In this document: piece by piece, positions 6,704-11,595 of the stretch
Position numbering within the stretch: position 1 is the first letter of the stretch
Layout of the letters: every line of letters starts with the position of its first letter
NCBI GenBank assembly: GCA_945903925.1
Contig: CAMDPJ010000058.1
Span: forward strand, 1 to 11,595
Source: Chryseobacterium gleum
GTDB lineage: Bacteria; Bacteroidota; Bacteroidia; Flavobacteriales_C; GCA-002722245
Direction: 5' to 3'
Length of the DNA: 11,595 nt
The notes under the pieces: generated by a model
Databases searched by the model: none
The model's input: only the letters and a program-made list of their open reading frames with translations
What the model was told of the DNA's origin: nothing
Position numbers and translations under genes: made by a program

Positions 6704-7113
6704 TTCTTCTTTTCTAAAGAAGCAAAGACTTACTTTTTTCTTGAACAAAAAAGTAAGCAAAAAGTCAAGAGCCAAAAGATGCTTCCATCCACCCTTGAAA
6801 TTTTTTAACGCTTCCTCCTTGGGTCGGCAGCTAAAATTTCAATTCCCGCTAACACACCCCCGCCTTTTGCCTCAGGCCAACGCACAATAGTGATGCGCTC
6901 CTGTTATTACTGCTAATCAAAAAACTATGGGTCACTATTGTGCGCTGGCCCGACAAAAAGGCGAGGGTGTGAAAGGGTGAACCAAAAAATAAAGGCGGAT
7001 TAAGGAGCCTGAAATTTTTTGGAGAGCGCGAAGGCAGCATCTTTTTGTCAAAGATTTTTTGTTTACTTTTTCATCTCTGAAAAAGTAAAGCTTTGCTTCT
7101 TTGCAAAGAAGAA
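6704..7113. repeat. ~410-bp imperfect palindrome with hairpin ends
   Basis: The two halves are imperfect inverted copies of each other. The ~85-nt outer segments (6704-6788 and about 7030-7113) are clearly alignable. The inner segments end in a 19-bp match with one mismatch (6875-6893 with 6932-6950, containing CGCACAATAGTGA), around a 38-nt centre. Each end carries two local hairpins. Left: CTTCTTT/AAAGAAG (6706-6722) and CTTACTTTTTT/AAAAAAGTAAG (6729-6757). Right: TTTACTTTTTCA/TGAAAAAGTAAA (7062-7089) and CTTCTTT/AAAGAAG (7096-7111). It fills the 442-nt divergent spacer between tatD and the glycosyltransferase gene, so any promoter for either gene must lie in it or in the short remaining flanks. 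Open frames inside look like chance translations. No transposase and no flanking direct repeat are seen. Confidence 0.8.
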
Positions 7114-7130
7114 AACCCTATATTTAAATC

Positions 7131-8099
7131 ATGAAGAAATTTTTAATCATTCGATTTAGTTCCATCGGCGACATTGTGCTAACAACACCTGTTATAAGAT
7201 GTTTGAGAAAAAAATATCCTAATGCACAAATTCATTTCCTAACCAAAGTTGCATTTGCACCCATTGTACAAGCAAATCCTAATATTGATAAAGTTTTTGC
7301 CATTGAAAAATCAACGAAAAGTGTAGTTGAAAAATTAAAGAAAGAAGGTTACCATCACATCATTGATTTGCATAAAAATTTGCGTTCTAAAAAAGTGATA
7401 ATGGCCTTGGGAGTGAAAGCAACTTCATTTCCTAAATTGAATGTAGAGAAATTCTTGATGGTGAAATTCAAGATGAATCGTTTGCCTAAAATTCATATTG
7501 CAGATAGATATTTTGAGGCGGTAAAAAGCTTAGCAATAAACAACGACAAAGAAGGTTTAGACTTTTTCATTCCTGAACAAGAAAAAATCGCTGCAAAAAA
7601 TCTTCCACCTCAATACAACGCCTTAGTGATTGGCGCTGCTCATAAAACGAAATCGCTAACAACACCTCAACTCATTAAAATTGCGAAAGAAAGTATATTA
7701 CCAGTTTTATTAATTGGCGGAAAAAAGGAAAAAGAAATAGCGAACGAAATAACTAAAGTGGTGGGTGAAAATGCAATTAACACTTGTGGCGAATACAATT
7801 TATATCAATCGGCATCAGTGATACAACAAGCGAGTTGCGTAATTACTCCCGATACTGGTATGATGCACATCGCATCGGCCTTCAACAAAAAAATAATTAG
7901 CATTTGGGGAAATACAATCCCTGCTTTTGGCATGTATCCTTATATGCCGCAACAACCCAACTCTTTCAAAATATTTGAAGTAAAAGAATTGAGTTGTAGG
8001 CCATGCAGTAAAATCGGATTTGATGACTGTCCGAAAAAACATTTAAAGTGTATTTTGGATATTGATGTAGATGGTATTGTGAGGGAGATGAATTCATAA
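7131..8099 (+). CDS. Glycosyltransferase family 9 (heptosyltransferase-like)
   Basis: A 322-aa GT-B fold enzyme of the ADP-heptose:LPS heptosyltransferase family, acting on the cytoplasmic face of the inner membrane in building LPS core or another surface glycan; the exact sugar and acceptor cannot be told from sequence. The N-terminus MKKFLIIRFSSIGDIVLTTP is the family signature for the acceptor-side Rossmann domain. The donor-side domain shows ALVIGAAHKTK (164-174), VLLIGG (192-197) and ITPDTGMMHIAS (238-249). A C-terminal Cys cluster follows (Cys289, Cys292, Cys300, Cys307; LSCRPCSKIG...CPKKHLKC), which I associate with Bacteroidota members of this family. The start is fixed by the signature. 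The gene is isolated: divergent from tatD across the long palindrome and convergent with pheT. Confidence 0.9.
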   Translation: MKKFLIIRFSSIGDIVLTTPVIRCLRKKYPNAQIHFLTKVAFAPIVQANPNIDKVFAIEKSTKSVVEKLKKEGYHHIIDLHKNLRSKKVIMALGVKATSFPKLNVEKFLMVKFKMNRLPKIHIADRYFEAVKSLAINNDKEGLDFFIPEQEKIAAKNLPPQYNALVIGAAHKTKSLTTPQLIKIAKESILPVLLIGGKKEKEIANEITKVVGENAINTCGEYNLYQSASVIQQASCVITPDTGMMHIASAFNKKIISIWGNTIPAFGMYPYMPQQPNSFKIFEVKELSCRPCSKIGFDDCPKKHLKCILDIDVDGIVREMNS

Positions 8100-8210
8100 A
8101 CATAACCTTCTTGCATAAATAATGGGCAACTTACCAACTCTACTCCTTTTCAAGGCTACCTTGTATACACAAGTTATTTGTATAGATTCGGGCAAAAAAA
8201 ACTGCAGGAA

Positions 8211-10628
8211 CTACCTCACCTCAGCGCCCAATTTCTCTTTATATCCAATCATCAACTTCTCCATCACCTTATCAATTTCTTTGTCGATTAGGGTTTTTTC
8301 GTTGTCTTGTAGGGTGAAAGAAAGGGCATAAGATTTTTTGCCTTCAGGTAAATTTTTACCTTCGTACACGTCGAATAAATTCACTTCTTTCAACAAGAGT
8401 TTTTCCATGTCGAAAGCCATTTGTTCCAATTCAACAAACTTAGTTTCCTTATTGAGTAATAACGACAAATCTCTTATAACTGCAGGAAATTTAGGCAATT
8501 CAGAATATTGAATTTTAGTGTTTTGAGCTAAATCGCAGAAAGCATCCCACAAAATATTGGCGAATAAAACATCTTGTTTTACATCGAATTTCTTCGTCAC
8601 TTTCTGATTTAAAATTCCGATTTCACCCAATACTTTTTTACCTGCACGAATTTCAAATACTTCAGAATACAGTGAATTTTCGGTGGCTTTCAATTTCAAT
8701 TTTTGTACGCCAATTTTTTCTGCCAATTGTTGAACATACGCTTTTAAAGAAAAAAAATTTACTTTGTCTTTACTGCTGTTCCAGCTTTCTTCTTCTTTAT
8801 TTCCGGTGATTAACAAAGTCAGATTTTGTTGCTCGAAATATCCTTTTTCTGTTTTGCGGTATGTTCTTCCAAATTCGTAAAACTTAAGGTTTGCACGCTG
8901 ACGGTTAGCATTTCTTTGTACCGATTCTAATGCACCAAAAACCATTGTTCTGCGCATTACAGCCAACTCTTTACTCAGTGGATTCAATAAAGAAACAAAA
9001 CCTTCTTCTTCGAATTCATTGTGAGCAGCATAGTATTCTTTGTTGCTTAATGAATTGCATAAAATTTCGTTGAAACCCAAAGCCGCCATTTGCTGAGAAA
9101 TAGTAGCACGAATTTTTTCTTGCGGTATTCCTGAATTGATTTCCAAATAAGCATTTAACTTTTCTGGAATAGCAACAGTGTTGTAGCCATATATTCTTAA
9201 AATCTCTTCTATCACATCAATCTCACGCAATACATCAACGCGGTAAGTCGGCACTTTCAATTTTAAAACATCAGCCTCTTCAGAAGCAATTTGAATTTCT
9301 AAAGAGTTTAGAATTGATTTTATTTTTTCTTTCGGAATTTCTTCACCAATCAATGCATTGCATCTTGTATATCTTAAATCAACAGAGAAATTTTCTTGCA
9401 CAGAATGATAAACATCTACCACCTTAGATGCAATTTTTCCTCCAGCCACTTCCTTGATCAAAAGTGCTGCTCTCTTCAAGGCAATAGGCACCATATTTAT
9501 GTCGACTCCTCTTTCGAAACGGTAAGATGAATCAGATTTTAATCCTAGTTTTTTAGCTGACTTTCGCACCATTACCGGGTTGAAGTAAGCACATTCCAAG
9601 AAAATATTTTTTGTTTTTTCTGTTGTACCCGATGCCAATCCGCCCATCACTCCTGCCACGCACATTGGTTCGCTAGCATTCCAAATCATCAAGTTTTCTT
9701 CGCCTAATTCTCTTTCTACTTTATCTAACGCAGTGAACTTTTTACCAGCTGCATCTTTCTTCACTACTATTTTACCAGCAACAGCTTCATAATCGAAAGT
9801 GTGCAAAGGTTGTCCGAGCTCGAACAACACATAATTCGTTGCATCAACCACATTATTGATAGGATTCAAACCAATTAATTTCAATTTTTTTTTCAACCAA
9901 TCGGGAGATTCTTTTACCTCTACTCCACTTATGCAAACTCCTGTGTATCGCGGACAAGCTTCTCCATCTTCAACAGTTATAGAAATGGGCAAAGAAGTCT
10001 CTTCTACTTTAAAATCGGCTACAGATGGCATAGTTAATTTAACCTCTTCACCACGAGTTTTTAAATAGGCATATAAATCGCGAGCCACACCATAATGCGA
10101 TAAAGCATCGGCACGATTTGGTGTTGGTTCAACTTCAATTACTGCATCGCTTTCTATTTTGAAATGATCTTTGGCCAGGGTTCCAACAGCTGCAGAAGAA
10201 TCTAAAACTAAAATTCCTTCGCTATGTCCGAGACCCACCTCATCAGCACCACACAACATACCTTCTGAAAGAGCACCACGAATTTTTGATTGTTTAATAG
10301 TAAACGAGCCTTTATCGTCATACAGCACAGTACCAATAGTCGCTACGATTACTTTTTGTCCGGCTGCTACATTTGGCGCCCCACAAACAATCTCCAACAA
10401 TTTCTCTCCACCAATATTCACTTTGGTTAAGCTCAGCTTATCTGCATCGGGATGTTTTTCTTTCTCCATCACTTCGCCAATCACCAAACCTTCCAATCCG
10501 CCTTTCACCGATTGAACCACTTCGTAGCCGGCAACTTCTAAGCCTATATCGGTTAATATGGTCGACACCTCCTCTAGCGGAAGGTTAATATTTAAATACT
10601 GCTTAAGCCAGTTGTATGAAACTTTCAT
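8211..10628 (-). CDS. pheT: Phenylalanine--tRNA ligase beta subunit
   Basis: The beta chain of the (alpha-beta)2 PheRS that charges tRNA-Phe in the cytoplasm; the catalytic alpha subunit gene (pheS) is not in this window. 805 aa, full length. Domains in order: N-terminal MKVSYNWLKQYL helix; EMAP/Trbp-like tRNA-binding domain about 42-155 (KHPDADKLSLTKV, VCGAPNV); B3/4 editing domain about 215-385 (NVVDATNYVLFELGQPLHTF, GVMGGLASGT, SSYRFERGVD); B5 domain about 405-485 (YRVDVLREIDVIEEILRIYG); catalytic-like core about 495-690 (NPLSKELAVMR); C-terminal ferredoxin-fold anticodon-binding domain about 712-804 (FPAVIRDLSLLL, YALSFTLQD). The canonical N-terminus fixes the start. It is not joined to pheS as in many bacteria. 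A -7 promoter box lies 17 nt upstream. Confidence 0.97.
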   Translation of the reverse strand: MKVSYNWLKQYLNINLPLEEVSTILTDIGLEVAGYEVVQSVKGGLEGLVIGEVMEKEKHPDADKLSLTKVNIGGEKLLEIVCGAPNVAAGQKVIVATIGTVLYDDKGSFTIKQSKIRGALSEGMLCGADEVGLGHSEGILVLDSSAAVGTLAKDHFKIESDAVIEVEPTPNRADALSHYGVARDLYAYLKTRGEEVKLTMPSVADFKVEETSLPISITVEDGEACPRYTGVCISGVEVKESPDWLKKKLKLIGLNPINNVVDATNYVLFELGQPLHTFDYEAVAGKIVVKKDAAGKKFTALDKVERELGEENLMIWNASEPMCVAGVMGGLASGTTEKTKNIFLECAYFNPVMVRKSAKKLGLKSDSSYRFERGVDINMVPIALKRAALLIKEVAGGKIASKVVDVYHSVQENFSVDLRYTRCNALIGEEIPKEKIKSILNSLEIQIASEEADVLKLKVPTYRVDVLREIDVIEEILRIYGYNTVAIPEKLNAYLEINSGIPQEKIRATISQQMAALGFNEILCNSLSNKEYYAAHNEFEEEGFVSLLNPLSKELAVMRRTMVFGALESVQRNANRQRANLKFYEFGRTYRKTEKGYFEQQNLTLLITGNKEEESWNSSKDKVNFFSLKAYVQQLAEKIGVQKLKLKATENSLYSEVFEIRAGKKVLGEIGILNQKVTKKFDVKQDVLFANILWDAFCDLAQNTKIQYSELPKFPAVIRDLSLLLNKETKFVELEQMAFDMEKLLLKEVNLFDVYEGKNLPEGKKSYALSFTLQDNEKTLIDKEIDKVMEKLMIGYKEKLGAEVR

Positions 10629-10644
10629 TGCTATTTATTTTGGG

Positions 10645-10671
10645 CAAAAATAGCATTTTTCTTTGAGACAG
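10645..10671 (-). promoter_or_regulatory. Putative Bacteroidota-type promoter for pheT
   Basis: TATTTTTG at 10652-10645 (minus strand) matches the TAnnTTTG -7 consensus exactly and lies 17 nt before the pheT ATG. Sixteen bases upstream is CTG (10671-10669), a weak version of the TTG -33 element. Transcription would begin near 10640, giving a leader of only about a dozen bases. Confidence 0.45.
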
Positions 10672-10741
10672 TAATTTAATCGCTTCTGCTGCAACAAGTC
10701 AACATTAATTTGCTGTTGTAATCATTTAAAATCGCGTTTTT

Positions 10742-11595
10742 TTAGTATTTAATTACTTTAAAGTATGTCGGATTTTGATTGCTACTTATCATTTTAAGAA
10801 TATAAGTGTTTGCTTCAAGAGCTTTCAAATTAATATTGAGATTTGCCGATTGAATATTGCTTTCACTTTGCACCAATCTTCCCAATTGATCATAAATTTC
10901 ATATTTGAAAATAAATTGATGGCTGCTTACTGTTACTTGTTCATGCGCAGGATTTGGGTAAATACTAATTACATTGTCGCTACCTAATTCATCAGTTCCA
11001 ACAGGATTGTTCGTAGCCACTTCCCAGCTTGATGCAAGTGAGTTATCAAGATTCACATCTTTCAATTTCAAGTAAGCTCCGGTTCCATTGGCAGCAGTTG
11101 GCCATGGAGATGCGCTTTGATATTGAACATAATCAGCTATGTTACCATAGGCATCGGCCAGTACAAGTTTTTCTGAAGTATTGGATAAAGTTCTACTGTA
11201 TTCTGCAAAAGGTGCTACGCCATAAATTGCCGTGAAAGCCGCAGTATTTGATGCTAAATAAATTTTACCATTGGCTGGTATAAGTGAATTATTTGGAAAA
11301 ACATAGGTAAATCCCAATTCTCTAAAATAATAACCTGATACATCAATGGCTGCATTGCCATTGTTGGTCAATTCAATAAATTCCAATTGGCTAGAAGTGT
11401 AGGTACCAGATGGAAGCGGATTATAATTAATCTTTGAAATTACTATAGGGTGAACGGAAGGGAAAGAACACTTGGTACTTTTTAAGTTAGCATTGAGCCA
11501 ATTTACCCTATCCTGAAACCAAGTTTTCATTGTGTCTATAGCAAGGTGATCTCTGCCTAGTCGCCCAGTTCTTGCTTCATCAATTACATTCGATA
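10742..11595 (-). CDS. T9SS-exported CotH-like / lamin-tail domain protein, C-terminal part (5' end outside window)
   Basis: The frame is open from the right edge to the TAA at 10744-10742. The first ATG, at 11530, is internal: 21 codons before it are in frame without a stop (including DEARTGRLGRDHLAIDT), and the text across it (MKTWFQDRVNWLNANL) resembles the C-terminal end of CotH-type kinase domains in Bacteroidota surface proteins. Next is a lamin-tail domain (about 11449-11020) with ISKINYNPLP, LEFIELTNNGNAAIDVSGYY and ANGKIYLAS. The C-terminus (about 10980-10745) is a T9SS type A sorting domain with IYPNPA, YDQLGRLVQSE and a final FKVIKY. The protein should therefore be carried through the outer membrane by type IX secretion and be surface-bound or released. 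The lamin-tail and T9SS calls are strong; the CotH call rests on a short stretch. Downstream, the 113-nt spacer to pheT shows no clear terminator. Confidence 0.85.
   Translation of the reverse strand, partial: SNVIDEARTGRLGRDHLAIDTMKTWFQDRVNWLNANLKSTKCSFPSVHPIVISKINYNPLPSGTYTSSQLEFIELTNNGNAAIDVSGYYFRELGFTYVFPNNSLIPANGKIYLASNTAAFTAIYGVAPFAEYSRTLSNTSEKLVLADAYGNIADYVQYQSASPWPTAANGTGAYLKLKDVNLDNSLASSWEVATNNPVGTDELGSDNVISIYPNPAHEQVTVSSHQFIFKYEIYDQLGRLVQSESNIQSANLNINLKALEANTYILKMISSNQNPTYFKVIKY

Noticed and set aside
6849..7040. 63-codon minus-strand frame inside the long palindrome
   Set aside because: It lies wholly within the repeat, spans its centre, has low-complexity content and shows no recognisable domain; it is best explained as chance translation of the palindrome.
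7119..7126. TATATTTA before the GT9 start as a -7 promoter box
   Set aside because: The final G of TAnnTTTG is absent, the nearest TTG is 15 nt upstream (7101-7103), and transcription would begin at or inside the start codon.
8160..8173. Small hairpin CTTGT-ATAC-ACAAG in the convergent GT9/pheT spacer, and an A8 run at 8194-8201
   Set aside because: The stem is only five A/T-rich pairs, and the A8 run (a T8 on the pheT strand) is not directly preceded by a stable stem; neither supports a confident terminator call. The rest of the 111-nt spacer shows nothing.
8122..8331. 69-codon plus-strand frame after the glycosyltransferase gene
   Set aside because: Most of it is antisense to the 3' end of pheT, and its composition (Ser/Ile/Leu runs) is that of a shadow frame.
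10686..10741. Terminator after the T9SS cargo gene
   Set aside because: Only a 5-bp CAACA/TGTTG possibility and short A/T runs are visible, with no stem followed by a T-run.
11528..11530. ATG at 11530 as the start of the T9SS cargo gene
   Set aside because: The frame is open upstream to the window edge, there is no signal peptide after this Met, and the sequence reads through as a CotH-like segment.

Overview
The window looks like chromosomal DNA of a Bacteroidota bacterium. It is AT-rich, and the coding starts are mostly preceded by A/T-rich leaders with no clear Shine-Dalgarno. A TAnnTTTG-type -7 promoter box lies in front of pheT. The gene at the right edge ends in a type IX secretion (T9SS) type A sorting domain, a hallmark of this phylum. 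I cannot name the genus from sequence alone.

Layout, left to right: (1) the 3' part of metH (B12-dependent methionine synthase, +), cut by the left edge; (2) a secreted OmpA-family peptidoglycan-associated protein (+); (3) purU (10-formyl-THF hydrolase, -), convergent with ompA, with a possible 34-codon ORF just upstream of it; (4) tRNA-Ser(GGA) (-) followed by a good intrinsic terminator; (5) a tatD-ansA pair (-; metal-dependent nuclease then cytoplasmic type I asparaginase) with a 44-nt spacer; (6) a family 9 glycosyltransferase (heptosyltransferase-like, +) divergent from tatD; (7) pheT (Phe-tRNA synthetase beta, -), convergent with the glycosyltransferase; (8) the 3' end of a CotH-like/lamin-tail/T9SS secreted protein (-), whose reading frame stays open through the right edge.

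The genes are mostly housekeeping: methionine and folate one-carbon metabolism (metH, purU), translation (tRNA-Ser, pheT), nucleic-acid processing (tatD), asparagine catabolism (ansA), and envelope or surface functions (ompA-like, GT9, the T9SS cargo). No defence system, prophage, CRISPR array or transposase gene is visible.

The unusual content is in the spacers. Four unrelated inverted-repeat elements occupy four of the intergenic regions: a perfect 29-bp inverted repeat (2420-2501); a ~136-bp multi-hairpin element flanked by a 9-bp direct repeat, like a small non-autonomous transposon (3415-3550); a perfect 17-bp inverted repeat (4769-4826); and a ~410-bp imperfect palindrome whose two ends each carry two smaller hairpins (6704-7113). 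The last one lies in the divergent tatD/GT9 region and creates a spurious N-terminal extension on the tatD reading frame. These elements are the best candidates for something worth following up.
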